From assembly GCF_029626265.1 (NCBI RefSeq), contig NZ_JARUBN010000001.1, positions 3,348,001-3,412,000 of the forward strand: 64,000 nucleotides of DNA, in the 5' to 3' direction. Below the pieces are notes generated by a model. It searched no databases and had not been told where the DNA came from. It was given only the letters and a program-made list of their open reading frames with translations. Below, in pieces: positions 27,444-40,328 of this stretch (position 1 is its first letter; each line of letters begins with the position of its first letter). Origin of the DNA: Micromonospora sp. WMMD1102. GTDB lineage: Bacteria; Actinomycetota; Actinomycetes; Mycobacteriales; Micromonosporaceae. A program made the translations under genes and the position numbers.

Positions 27444-28415
27444 ATGAACCTGGAGCTGCGGCACCTCAAGGTGGTCTGCGCGATCGCGGAGACGGGCAGC
27501 GTGACGAAGGCGGCCTCCACCCTCGGCCTGGCACAGCCCGCGCTCACCGCACAGCTCCAGCGCATCGAGCGGACTCTCGGCGGCCCGCTGTTCGAGCGGG
27601 ACCGACGCGGCGCCCGACCGACCGCGCTGGGCGAACTGGTACTGGCCCGGGCCCGGGTACTGCTGCCCGCGATGAAGGGGTTGCAGGACGAGGCGGCCCG
27701 GCTGGCCGGTACCGGCACCACGATGACCCGCTTCCGGTTCGGCGGGGTGAACAGCCCGATCCTCGGTGGACTGGTACACCGGCTCGCCGCCGACCAGCCG
27801 CACGCGCAGATCAGCACGCACGCCTCCTGGTCGGTGGACGAGCTGGCCCAGATGGTGCTCAGCGGCCGGCTCGACTTCGTGCTCTCCGGGGTCTGCGGCG
27901 ACGCCGTACCGTCGGCGGAGTTCGGGCTGACCTGGCGGGCGGTGGCGGTGGACGCCGTCTTCGTACTCCTGCCGGAGGCGCATCCGCTGGCCGCGCACGA
28001 CGAGGTGCACCTGGCGGCGCTGGCCGGAGAGCGCTGGGCGGCGGCGCCCGGGGACGGCTGTTTCGCGGACTGCTTCGTGGCGGCCTGTGCCCGGGCCGGC
28101 TTCACCCCGGCGAAGATCTACGAGACCGACATCCGCAGCTGCATCGACCTGGTCGAGGCCGGCGAGGCGATCGCGCTCGCCCAGGCCACCTTCCGGCCGG
28201 TCTCCGGCCTGGTCACCCGGCCGCTGGCGCACACTCCGCTGCGCTGGCGGCTGCTGCTCGGCTGGCACCCGGAGGCTCCGGCGGCCGGCATCGCCGACCG
28301 GGTGCTCGGGCACGCCATCGCGGCGTACACGGACTCGCTCTCCCGGAACCCGAACTACCTCGCCTGGCTGGCCCGGAACCCCAACTTCGGCCCGCAGGAC
28401 CTGGCCGCCGCCTGA
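27444..28415 (+). CDS. LysR-family transcriptional regulator
   Basis: 323 aa. Winged helix at residues 1-62 (LRHLKVVCAIAETGSVTKAASTLG, QPALTAQLQRIERTLGGPLFERD), then a periplasmic-binding-protein-like effector domain (FRFGGVNSPILGGLVHRLAAD, DFVLSGVCG, DLVEAGEAIALAQATFRP). ATG start. The upstream 90 bp are unusually T-rich for this genome and probably contain its promoter. Targets are unknown; LysR proteins usually control a neighbour, here perhaps the ThuA gene or the convergent MFS gene. Confidence 0.94.
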   Translation: MNLELRHLKVVCAIAETGSVTKAASTLGLAQPALTAQLQRIERTLGGPLFERDRRGARPTALGELVLARARVLLPAMKGLQDEAARLAGTGTTMTRFRFGGVNSPILGGLVHRLAADQPHAQISTHASWSVDELAQMVLSGRLDFVLSGVCGDAVPSAEFGLTWRAVAVDAVFVLLPEAHPLAAHDEVHLAALAGERWAAAPGDGCFADCFVAACARAGFTPAKIYETDIRSCIDLVEAGEAIALAQATFRPVSGLVTRPLAHTPLRWRLLLGWHPEAPAAGIADRVLGHAIAAYTDSLSRNPNYLAWLARNPNFGPQDLAAA

Positions 28416-28435
28416 CCGAAGCCGCCCGGTCAGCC

Positions 28436-28520
28436 GCTGACACCTCCGTCAGGCGGCGGTGGGCCGGCGGGTGAGCAGCTGACAGCTTTGTCAGGCGGCG
28501 GTGAGCCGGCGGGTGAGCCG
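28436..28520. repeat. 42-bp tandem duplication with hairpins, between LysR and MFS ends
   Basis: Two copies share a 29-bp core (28448-28476 and 28490-28518, one mismatch). Each has a small hairpin before the core; the second is CTGACA-GCTT-TGTCAG at 28479-28494. The right copy contains the normal end and stop of the MFS gene, so the left copy is an extra 3' end. It probably also acts as a bidirectional terminator. Confidence 0.7.
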
Positions 28521-29602
28521 GCACCAGATCGCGAACTGGCCGAGTGCCAGCACGACGGCGAAGGGCAACAGGGTCCACACCCCGATCCCCTGCGCGACGA
28601 CGCCGGCCAACCAGGGGAAGAGCGCCCCGCCGCGACCGGTACCGCCCAGGCGAGTACCGCGCAGACCACGACGCCGACCAGGCAGCCGGCGCTGGTGGCG
28701 CCCGGGGTCAGCCCGGCCCGGGTGGCGAGCGGGCTGATCAGGAAACGGCCGGCGGTCAGACCCAGCCAGTAGCCGCTGACCGCGTAGCCGGCGAGTACCT
28801 CGGACTGCCGGTAGCCGTCGACCAGCAGGGTGAAGGCCCAGTTGCCGACGCTGATCTCGAGTCCGACGTAGCAGGCGAGGAAGACCGCCGCCAGCAGCAC
28901 CGCCGGCTGCCGCAGTGCCGCGACCAGTAGACCGCCGCTGCCGGTCCGGCCGCCGGTGCCGCCGGCCGGCGCTGGGTCGCCGAGGGCCGGGCCGCCGCCG
29001 GGAATCGAGCTGTCCGGTCCGGGCTCCGGGTCGCGGTCGGGGACGTGCCGCTTCGGGTACGCCAGCAGGAAGCCGGCCACCAGCGGCAGGCCGACCAGGC
29101 CGAGTACCAGCCACACGGCCGTCCACGGCAGCGCGCGCAGCATCCAGGCGGCCAGGGCCGGAGCGAGCAGTGCCCCGACGCCGAAGAAGGCGTGCAGCCG
29201 GTTCAGCAGTGTCGTCGCCCCGGGCAGTTCGCTGAGGTGGGCGTTGAGCACCGACTCCAGTACCCCGATGCCGTAGCCGGCCACCACCTGCACCGCGACG
29301 AACGCCAGGAAGGGCGGGCGGACCGCCGTGTAGAGGGCGGCGACGACGAAGGCGCCACCACCGACCGCCAGCGCGGCCCGGGTGCCGAGGCGGTCGATCA
29401 GGCCGCCGGTGCTGATCCCGGCCAGCAGGAAGCCGGCGGAGAAGGTGAAGAAGGTGATCCCGATGGTGGCCTTGTCCACCCCGTAGTCGTCGATCTGGGC
29501 CGGCAGCAGCACCCCGGCGACCCCGGCGCTCAGACTGACCAGGACGAACGCGGAATAGGCCAGCACGACCACCGGCGGCCGGGCGGTACGGGTGGGTGGC
29601 AC
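28491..29602 (-). pseudogene. MFS transporter with a one-base frameshift
   Basis: GTG 29602 follows GAGGAG with 6 nt spacing. The first about 320 residues show a normal MFS: 12-helix pattern, DRLGTRAALAVGG loop after helix 2, and a central Pro/Gly-rich linker. At 28625-28628 a run of four C (four G on the coding strand) breaks the frame; five would restore VAAGALFPWLAGVVAQG and the last helices to the stop at 28491. Without repair, translation runs to 28430 with a nonsense tail. Either a sequencing error or a real inactivating or phase-variable lesion. Confidence 0.8.
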
Positions 29603-31618
<2,016 letters not shown>

Positions 31619-31666
31619 CCGGTGGTCCGGTGCCGCCCCACCGGGCCACCGGCCGGCTCGACCGTC

Positions 31667-31701
31667 CCGGGCTCCCCGCGTGCGCCACGCGGGGAGCCCG
31701 G
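31667..31701. terminator. 16-bp-stem terminator hairpin after the protease
   Basis: 31667-31682 pairs perfectly with 31686-31701 around a 3-nt CGC loop, 48 bp after the protease stop. No T-run. Confidence 0.75.
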
Positions 31702-31819
31702 CGACGCGGAGCGGCCGGAAAGCGGAGCGGCGACGCCGTCGGAAGCCGGCCGGGGTGGCCGTCCAGGCTGTTCGGGCCGGACCGGTGCGAAGCGGGCCGC
31801 AGCGGGTACCGGTACCGGC

Positions 31820-32056
31820 ATGACCGACATGATCCCGCCAGAGGACGACCGCGAGACGGTACGCCGGGCCGCCGCCGCGCACACCGCCGCCTCCCGCGAC
31901 GTGGAGGCGTTCCTGCGCCGGCTGTCGGCGCTGCCGACCCCCGAGGACGTCGCCGAGTACGCGGCGCTGCTGGCCCGGGAGGAGGCGCTGCGCGTCGAGC
32001 GGACCGACGCCGCCGAGGCGGCCGGGCTGAACGTCCCGAGCATCGGCGGCGCCTGA
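31820..32056 (+). CDS. Small helical protein of unknown function
   Basis: 78 aa from ATG 31820 (MTDMIPPEDD). Highly charged and predicted all-helical (VEAFLRRLSALPTPEDVAEYAALLAREEALRVE). GC-rich third positions and sensible composition support coding, but the ribosome site is weak and I recognise no family. It lies alone after the protease terminator. Confidence 0.5.
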   Translation: MTDMIPPEDDRETVRRAAAAHTAASRDVEAFLRRLSALPTPEDVAEYAALLAREEALRVERTDAAEAAGLNVPSIGGA

Positions 32057-32216
32057 ACCGGACCGTCGGCGGCCGACCGGAACCGGAGCGAGTCGGCGAC
32101 GCCGGAACCGGACGGGGTCCACCGGCGGGGCTTGGCCGTTCCCGTCCCGACGCCGGAGCCCGGCACGGTCCGAGCACTGGGCCGGCCGAGCACCGGCCCG
32201 GCACCGGCGGTCGCGG

Positions 32217-32567
32217 TTACCGTTCGAGCAGCGGGTCGTGGCCGAGGTCGAGCAGGGCCCGCCGCCACCCCTCGTCGGTCACCCCGGCCGCCGGCCGGGT
32301 GTCGAGCAGGTCCTCGATCTCGGCGACCGTCTCCCGCATCACCTCGATGTCGCCACCGGTCAGGTCCACCTTGCGCTTGCCGAGCACGGCGAGGATCCGC
32401 CGGCCGCGTTCCGGCACCCCGAGGTCCGGGTCGGCGCCGAACGCCTCCTCACCGGACCCCTGGGTGAGCAGCCAGCTGCGCAACTGCTCCGAGCTGACGT
32501 TGACCCGGCTGTGGAAGTCCTGCCACAACTGCTCCACCTCCGGCTCCACCCGCTGCTGCCGGGCCAT
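32217..32567 (-). CDS. DUF3140-family protein
   Basis: 116 aa from ATG 32567, which overlaps the stop of the small upstream gene (TGATG), with GGAGGAGG just before. It starts with a helix including VEQLWQDFHSRVNVSSEQLRSWL and has GRRILAVLGKRKVDLTGGDIEVM, typical of DUF3140. Members are small, soluble, actinobacterial and uncharacterised. It forms a two-gene unit with the 55-aa protein. Confidence 0.88.
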   Translation of the reverse strand: MARQQRVEPEVEQLWQDFHSRVNVSSEQLRSWLLTQGSGEEAFGADPDLGVPERGRRILAVLGKRKVDLTGGDIEVMRETVAEIEDLLDTRPAAGVTDEGWRRALLDLGHDPLLER

Positions 32568-32734
32568 CACGCCTCCTCCTCCGGCCGCGGCGCGGACCGG
32601 TCCGGCTCTGCTTCGGTACGGTTCCGGCCGTCCTCGGGTGTCCGGGGACGGGCCGGCCCGCCGGTGGCGGCCGGTGGCCGCAGTACGGCGTCGGTCTTGG
32701 CGCTCTTCTCGCGGTTCTCCTCGGGCTGGCTCAC
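32567..32734 (-). CDS. 55-aa hydrophilic protein coupled to the DUF3140 gene
   Basis: GTG 32734 follows AAGGAG with 6 nt spacing, one of the best ribosome sites in the window, and the TGA overlaps the DUF3140 ATG. The protein starts MSQPEENREKSAKTDAVLRP and is Pro/Arg/Glu-rich, probably disordered. It was too short for ordinary ORF calling. Function unknown. Confidence 0.7.
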   Translation of the reverse strand: MSQPEENREKSAKTDAVLRPPAATGGPARPRTPEDGRNRTEAEPDRSAPRPEEEA

Positions 32735-32760
32735 CCGGTTCTCCTTCCTCGTCCCGGCCG

Positions 32761-32865
32761 GCGGACACCGGACCGGCCCCGACCGGGCTGGCGGACATCG
32801 GACCCGCCCCGACCACGTCGACGGCGACCGGACCGACCAGCCCCGACCACGTCGACGGAGACCGG
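32761..32865. repeat. Degenerate 24-26-bp direct repeats
   Basis: A 24-bp pair (32761 and 32791, period 30) and a 26-bp pair with core CCCCGACCACGTCGACGG (32806 and 32840, period 34) fill the spacer between the Clp ATPase stop and the 55-aa gene. Confidence 0.55.
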
Positions 32866-32930
32866 GCCGGCCAGGTCGGCGCGGAAACCCGGGCCGGGCC
32901 GGTTTCCGGGCCGGTGGTCGCGGTGTGTGC

Positions 32931-35498
<2,568 letters not shown>

Positions 35499-35584
35499 CT
35501 CTGATCCCCCTCACGGGCGCGGGCGCTGGCGTCCGGGCGCGGGCGCTGGCGTCACCTCGGCTACCCGGCGGAAGGCCAGACAAA

Positions 35585-35663
35585 CCCGGCGTAACCGCAG
35601 CCCGGGCGTCGCGGCCGGTGGGCTGGGGCGATGCCCGGCGTAACCGCAGCCTGGGCGTCGCGG
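35585..35663. repeat. 30-bp direct repeat, 49-bp period
   Basis: Units with core GGCGTAACCGCAGCC at 35585-35614 and 35634-35663 (one mismatch), in the divergent promoter region between the Clp ATPase and the NYN-like gene. A second short duplication (GGGCGCTGGCGTC) lies at about 35521-35555. Confidence 0.65.
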
Positions 35664-35679
35664 ATGGCAGGCTGGGCGG

Positions 35680-36078
35680 ATGGCAGATCCTCTCCTCGTG
35701 GTGGACGCCGCGAACGTGGTGGGCTCCCGGCCGGACGGCTGGTGGCGGGACCGGGCCGGGGCCACCGCGCGGCTGCGGGACCGGCTGGCGCCGATCGCCC
35801 GGGACGGCCTGCCCGGCCTGGCCCCGCCGATCGAGGTGGTGCTGGTGGTGGAGGGCGCCGCCCGCCGGGTGGCCCCGGCCGAGCAGGTCCGGGTGGTCGC
35901 GGCCGCCGGCTCCGGCGACGACGCCGTGGTGGGCCTGGTCGCGGTCGAGGCCGCCGGCCGCAGGTGCGTGGTGGTCACCGCCGACCGGGCGCTGCGGGAC
36001 CGGGTCACCGCCCTCGGCGCCGAGGTACGCGGCCCGCGCTGGCTCACCCCGCCCGGCGACCCGGGTACGGAGAGCTGA
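35680..36078 (+). CDS. NYN/PIN-like domain protein, putative RNase
   Basis: 132 aa. LLVVDAANVVGSRPDGWW gives the conserved Asp and Asn of the NYN/PIN fold; GSGDDAVVGLV supplies a central acidic pair; and CVVVTADRALRDRVTALGAEV is the typical C-terminal strand-helix with a third Asp. These residues would bind Mg for RNA or nucleic-acid cleavage. Start ATG 35680. It is monocistronic and divergent from the Clp gene. Activity is inferred from fold only. Confidence 0.8.
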   Translation: MADPLLVVDAANVVGSRPDGWWRDRAGATARLRDRLAPIARDGLPGLAPPIEVVLVVEGAARRVAPAEQVRVVAAAGSGDDAVVGLVAVEAAGRRCVVVTADRALRDRVTALGAEVRGPRWLTPPGDPGTES

Positions 36079-36092
36079 CCACCGGGGCTGGA

Positions 36093-36137
36093 AGTTGTCT
36101 GTTCGAACCCGGTCTGCCCGGTCGTCGCCAGACAACT
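36093..36137. terminator. Hairpin after the NYN-like gene
   Basis: AGTTGTCTG (36093-36101) pairs with CAGACAACT (36129-36137) around a 27-nt loop that holds a smaller CCGG/CCGG pairing. It starts 15 bp after the stop codon. Confidence 0.55.
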
Positions 36138-36191
36138 GTCGGGGATCCGACTGAGTAGTCTTGCGGTGACACAAAGTAGGAGGAAGTGCGG

Positions 36192-36215
36192 GGTCCGGCC
36201 GGCGCCGGCCGGACC
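36192..36215. promoter_or_regulatory. 24-bp perfect palindrome in the FtsK-operon leader
   Basis: GGTCCGGCCGGC (36192-36203) is followed directly by its exact complement (36204-36215). It may be a terminator, an attenuator or a protein site ahead of the operon. Confidence 0.5.
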
Positions 36216-36277
36216 AGCAGGGAACGGACAGCCGGGCAGCAAACGCCCAGGGCGCCGTATCGTCTCGATCGGGATAA

Positions 36278-36291
36278 GCTCTAATTAGAGC
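36278..36291. promoter_or_regulatory. 14-bp AT-core palindrome, candidate operator
   Basis: GCTCTAATTAGAGC is a perfect palindrome with a TAATTA core, very unusual in this GC-rich DNA. It lies 27 bp before the first gene of the operon and just after GATAAG. A repressor site over the promoter or transcription start is likely. Confidence 0.55.
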
Positions 36292-36317
36292 CCTCCCCGC
36301 CCCCTGGAGGTTTCGCC

Positions 36318-36578
36318 GTGGCCAGTGTCGCCGAGCTGAAAGCGGCCATCGACGCCGCACTACAGCAGATCGGCGACGGCCAGGCGGCGGTGCAGGCCGC
36401 CAGCGACAAGCTCGCGGAGGCGCAACAGACCCTGGCCGGGGCGCTGGAGGGCAGTGGACACTCCACCGTCGACGCCGCCCAGGCGTCGCTGTCCCAGGCC
36501 GCCCAGGAGTTGGAGGAGTGCCTCGCCGCGACGCTCGCCGCCGTCGAACACGCCCAGCTCTACGTCTCGACGCTGTAG
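36318..36578 (+). CDS. Small helical-hairpin protein, first gene of the FtsK-like operon
   Basis: 86 aa from GTG 36318; GGAGG lies about 8 nt upstream. Entirely helical: two long Ala/Gln/Glu-rich helices (about 3-45 and 52-86) joined by a GSGHST turn. Size and hairpin shape resemble WXG100/ESAT-6 proteins, but there is no W-x-G in the turn and no YxxxD/E tail, so homology is not shown. The next protein begins with a similar hairpin. It lies 8 bp before that gene. Confidence 0.75.
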   Translation: MASVAELKAAIDAALQQIGDGQAAVQAASDKLAEAQQTLAGALEGSGHSTVDAAQASLSQAAQELEECLAATLAAVEHAQLYVSTL

Positions 36579-36586
36579 AGCAGCGG

Positions 36587-37453
36587 ATGTCCATCATCGA
36601 GGAACTCGGCGCCCAGGTGCGGGCGGCCTCCGACGAACTGCCGGTCGAGTTGGTGATCAAGGCACTCGACCACCTGAAACTCGCCTCCGAACGGTTGCGC
36701 TGGGTCCGTCAGGAGTCCGCCGACCCGATGGGCGTACCCGAACTGTCGGCGGCCACCGAGCACCTGGAGACGGCCGGGCACGCGCTGCGGTTGGCCCAGG
36801 ACCAGTTCGCCTCCTACCTGGCCGCGATCGGTCTGGGCCGGGACGGCCCGCCCGCCGCCGGCCCGGAACGACCGGCCGCCCGGCCCGGCGGCAAGGGCTC
36901 GGACGACTCCTCCGGGCCGGTCCGCCGGGTCGCCCCGGCCGCCACCGGCGGCTGGTGGTCGGTCCGGGTGGCCGAACTCTTCGACCGGCGGGACACCCCG
37001 GCTCCCAAGCCGGACCAGCAGATCACCGACGCGGAGGAGTTGCTCCGCCGGGTCACCAGCGGAGTACGCTCCGGCGATCGGACCCGGTTGCACACCGAGT
37101 TGCGCGCGGTGGAGGCGAACGTCGGGCTCGGACTCGCCTCGGTCGCCCCGCCGATGCTGCGCGACCTGGCGACCGAACTGCTCGGCCACCCGCCCCGGGC
37201 GGCGGACCTGCCGAGGCTGCGCCGCGAGGTCACCGGCCAGGTGCGGGACCTGGTCCCCAACCTGCCGCCGGGAGTGCTCGACACGCTGCTCAGCCGGGTC
37301 TGCCGGATGCCGCCGCCGAAGGAACCCGTCGAGCAGCCGCACCCGGCCGACCCGGCCGTCGCCGCCGGGGTCCTCACCGGACTGCTGATGCGCCGGCTCG
37401 GCCTCGACCAGCGCCCCGTCACCGCTCGCGCACCCCGGGACACCCATGCCTGA
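36587..37453 (+). CDS. Hairpin-headed protein of unknown function, second gene of the FtsK-like operon
   Basis: 288 aa from ATG 36587. Residues 1-82 form a two-helix domain ending HLETAGHALRLAQDQFASYLAAIGL, similar in pattern to the end of the 86-aa protein. A Pro/Gly/Ala linker (about 84-125) leads to a helical C-terminal domain (ITDAEELLRRVTSGVRSGDRTRLHTELRAVEANVG, PRLRREVTGQVRDLVPNLPPG). No signal peptide or membrane segment. It ends in an 8-nt overlap with the ATPase start. Unknown family; possibly a substrate, adaptor or chaperone of the ATPase. Confidence 0.78.
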   Translation: MSIIEELGAQVRAASDELPVELVIKALDHLKLASERLRWVRQESADPMGVPELSAATEHLETAGHALRLAQDQFASYLAAIGLGRDGPPAAGPERPAARPGGKGSDDSSGPVRRVAPAATGGWWSVRVAELFDRRDTPAPKPDQQITDAEELLRRVTSGVRSGDRTRLHTELRAVEANVGLGLASVAPPMLRDLATELLGHPPRAADLPRLRREVTGQVRDLVPNLPPGVLDTLLSRVCRMPPPKEPVEQPHPADPAVAAGVLTGLLMRRLGLDQRPVTARAPRDTHA

Positions 37454-40328
37454 CCTCCGGACCCAGCTCGTCGACCGGGTCCGCGCCATGCTGTCGCACG
37501 CCCTGGGCGCCTCCCGGGCCCGGCTGACGGCGGCACGGACCGAACTCGACAGCGCGCAGGGGCGGCTGCGCCGGATCCGGGACGCCGCCAACCGGGTGCC
37601 CGCACGGGTCGGCGCGGAACGGGACCGCCGGGTCGCCGAACTCTCCGACCGGTACGGCACCGAACTCGGCCGGCTCGCCGCCCGGGCCGCCGAGGCCGCC
37701 GCACGGGAGGCGCCCGGTGCCGCCGGTACGGAGTGGACGGGCTGGCGGCCCACCCCGGTGGTTCGGGGCGAGGCACCGGGACCGCTCCGGATCGGCACCG
37801 TGGACCTGCCCGGCAGCGTGCCCGTACCGGCACTGGTGCCGCTGCTCGACGCGGGGCATGTCCACCTGTCCGGGACCGACCGGGCCGGCTGCGACGCGGT
37901 GGTGGCCGCGCTGCTGCTCCGGGCGGTGGGCCGGGGCGACCCGGGCGCGGTCCGGCTGGTCGGCTACGACCCGGAACACCTCGGCGGCGGGCTGGCCGGC
38001 TTCGCCCCGCTCTCCACCGCCGGGCTGCTCACCTTCGTTGGGCCGGGCGGGCTGGCCCGCCTCCTGGACGACCTGGTCGACCAGATCCGCCGGATCAACG
38101 AGACGGTGCTGGCCGGCGAGTACGCCTCGCTGCGCGAACTGGCCGCGGCGACCGGCCGGCGTCCCGAGCCGTGGCGGACAGCGGTGCTGCTCGGCGGCGA
38201 CGAGCTGTCCCGGCACGAGCGGGGCCAGCTCGACCGGGTGGCCCGGACCGGCGCCGCCTGCGGCGTGCACCTGGTGGTACGCGGCATCGCGCTGCCCGAC
38301 GGGCCGGACGTGCACCGGGTGGTGGTCGAGAACGGCGTCGCCCGGCTGGACCGCTGTCCCGAACTGCCGGTGCGCCCCGACCCCGCCCCGCCGGCCACCC
38401 TGGTCACCGAGACCTGCCGGGAGGTGGCCGCCCGGGTCAACGCCGGCCCGCCGCCGACGCCCTTCACCGACCTGCTGCCGCCGGCCGACCAGATGTGGCG
38501 GGAGGACTCCTCCGGCGGCCTGGTCGCGCCGATCGGGGACGGCCCGCAGGGCCGGCCGGTGACGCTGACCCTCGGCGACTACCCGCCGCACGCGCTGATC
38601 GGCGGCCCGTCCGGTACCGGCAAGACCAATCTGATCTTCGCCTGGATCGGTTCGCTCGCCGCCCGGTACTCCCCCACCGAGCTGGAGTTCTATCTGCTCG
38701 ACTTCAAGGAGGGGGTGTCGTTCGCCCGGTTCGCCCAGGGCCGCCGCGACCCGAGCTGGCTGCCGCACATGCGGCTGGTCGGGATCAACGTGAACACCGA
38801 CCGGGAGTTCGGGCTGGCCCTGCTGCGCTTCCTCGCCGAGGAGCTGCGCCGCCGGGCGGACGCCGCCAAGCGACACGAGGTGACGAAGCTCGCCGAGCTG
38901 CGCGCGGTGGACCCGACCGGCCGCTGGCCGAGGATCGTCGCGGTGGTCGACGAGTTCCAGATGCTGCTGGCCGGCCGGGACGCGGTGGCCCGGGAGGCGG
39001 CCGACCTGCTGGAGGACCTGGCCCGGCGGGGCCGCTCCCAGGGCATCCACCTGGTGCTGGCCTCACAGGACGTCCGGGGCATCGAGGCGCTCTGGGGCCG
39101 GCCGGCGCTGGTCGCCCAGTTCACCCTGCGGATCGCGCTGCCCAAGGCGCTGCGCATCCTGGCCGAACGCAACGACGCCGCCCAGGTGCTGCCCCGGCAC
39201 CACGCGATCGTCAACGCCGAGTCGGGGATGTCCGAGGGCAACCAGGTGGCCCGGATCCCGGCCGCCAGCGACTGGGGCACCTGGAGCGACCTCCAGCACC
39301 GGCTCTGGCGGATGCGCCCGCCGGACGCCGCCCCGGCCCGGCTCTTCGACGGCGACGCGATCCCCCGGCTGGCGGAGGCGCCGGACTTCGTCGCGCTCCG
39401 GCCGCCGGGCCAACCGGCGGACACGCTCCGGCCGCCGGCCCAGCCGGTGCCGGCCGGGAGCCCGCCGCGCGTGGCCGGCGGGACGATCTGGCCGGAGGGC
39501 GTCGGACCGGCGCGGGCGGCCACCTCGGCCGGTGCTGCCGGTGACACCTCGGGTGCTGCTTCGGAGGGTGCTGTCCGGGACGGCGGGGAGCGGACCGGTG
39601 CGGCGGACCGGACCGGCGCCCGGGGACCGGTGGCGCTGCTCGGCGAGATCATCGACGTGCAGGCCCGGTCGGCCGGGATGCGGCTGCCCCGAGCACCCGG
39701 GCGGAACCTGGCCGTACTCGGCACCCGGGTGGACGAGGCGTGCGCGGTGCTGGACGCGGCGGCCCGGTCCCTGCGCCGCCAGCACGCACCCGGCACCGCC
39801 CGGTTCTCCATCGCCTGTCTCGACCCGGACGCCGACAGCGCCGCCAGGTCGCTCTACGAGGCCCTCGGCACGGACGCCGCCTGGTACTCCGAGGAGGACG
39901 TCGGCGAGCTGATGGCGGAGACGGCCGAAGGACTCGGCTCCGGCAGCTCCCCGGGCGAGCCGCACTACCTGCTGCTCTACGCCGTCGACGCGGCGGCCGG
40001 GCAGCTCGGCACCACCATCGGGCGGCGCTCCGGACTGGACCACCTGCGGCACGTGCTGCACAACGGCCCGGAACGGCGTACCCACACCCTCGCCTGGTGG
40101 CGCGGGGTGGCCCGGCTGCGGGCCGACCTCGGCGGCCCGGCGTCGCGTACGGACCAGATCGGTGCCTGGGTCGCGCTCGACGTACAGGGCGGGGAACTCA
40201 CCTCCGCGCTCTACCCCGGAGCCGGCGGCGGGCCGGACTGGTACCCCCGGCCGTGGCGGGGACTCTTCTTCGACCGCTCGGTGCACCGGACCGGGCAAGT
40301 GATCATCCCCTATGGACCGTCCCGATGA
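37446..40328 (+). CDS. FtsK/SpoIIIE-type ATPase with three ATPase-like modules
   Basis: 960 aa, no membrane segment. Residues 1-88 are a charged coiled coil. Module 1 (about 113-300) has the fold pattern but a broken P-loop (HLSGTDRAGCDA at 140). Module 2 (about 365-640) is intact: Walker A GGPSGTGKT at 386-394, Walker B IVAVVDEF at 497-504, and the GIHLVLASQD sensor. Module 3 (about 740-930) is again degenerate (NLAVLGTRVDEA from about 753). Three linked FtsK modules with one live site recall EccC of type VII secretion rather than DNA translocase FtsK. It overlaps both neighbours (ATGCCTGA and ATGA). Confidence 0.88.
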   Translation: MPDLRTQLVDRVRAMLSHALGASRARLTAARTELDSAQGRLRRIRDAANRVPARVGAERDRRVAELSDRYGTELGRLAARAAEAAAREAPGAAGTEWTGWRPTPVVRGEAPGPLRIGTVDLPGSVPVPALVPLLDAGHVHLSGTDRAGCDAVVAALLLRAVGRGDPGAVRLVGYDPEHLGGGLAGFAPLSTAGLLTFVGPGGLARLLDDLVDQIRRINETVLAGEYASLRELAAATGRRPEPWRTAVLLGGDELSRHERGQLDRVARTGAACGVHLVVRGIALPDGPDVHRVVVENGVARLDRCPELPVRPDPAPPATLVTETCREVAARVNAGPPPTPFTDLLPPADQMWREDSSGGLVAPIGDGPQGRPVTLTLGDYPPHALIGGPSGTGKTNLIFAWIGSLAARYSPTELEFYLLDFKEGVSFARFAQGRRDPSWLPHMRLVGINVNTDREFGLALLRFLAEELRRRADAAKRHEVTKLAELRAVDPTGRWPRIVAVVDEFQMLLAGRDAVAREAADLLEDLARRGRSQGIHLVLASQDVRGIEALWGRPALVAQFTLRIALPKALRILAERNDAAQVLPRHHAIVNAESGMSEGNQVARIPAASDWGTWSDLQHRLWRMRPPDAAPARLFDGDAIPRLAEAPDFVALRPPGQPADTLRPPAQPVPAGSPPRVAGGTIWPEGVGPARAATSAGAAGDTSGAASEGAVRDGGERTGAADRTGARGPVALLGEIIDVQARSAGMRLPRAPGRNLAVLGTRVDEACAVLDAAARSLRRQHAPGTARFSIACLDPDADSAARSLYEALGTDAAWYSEEDVGELMAETAEGLGSGSSPGEPHYLLLYAVDAAAGQLGTTIGRRSGLDHLRHVLHNGPERRTHTLAWWRGVARLRADLGGPASRTDQIGAWVALDVQGGELTSALYPGAGGGPDWYPRPWRGLFFDRSVHRTGQVIIPYGPSR

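Noticed and set aside
36098..36110. tRNA TPsiC-like GTTCGAACC
   Set aside because: No acceptor, D or anticodon stem can be drawn around it; it is the loop of a terminator-like hairpin.
36318..36578. Annotating the 86-aa protein as WXG100/EsxA
   Set aside because: Size and hairpin shape fit, but the W-x-G turn and the C-terminal YxxxD/E signal are absent; kept as resemblance only.
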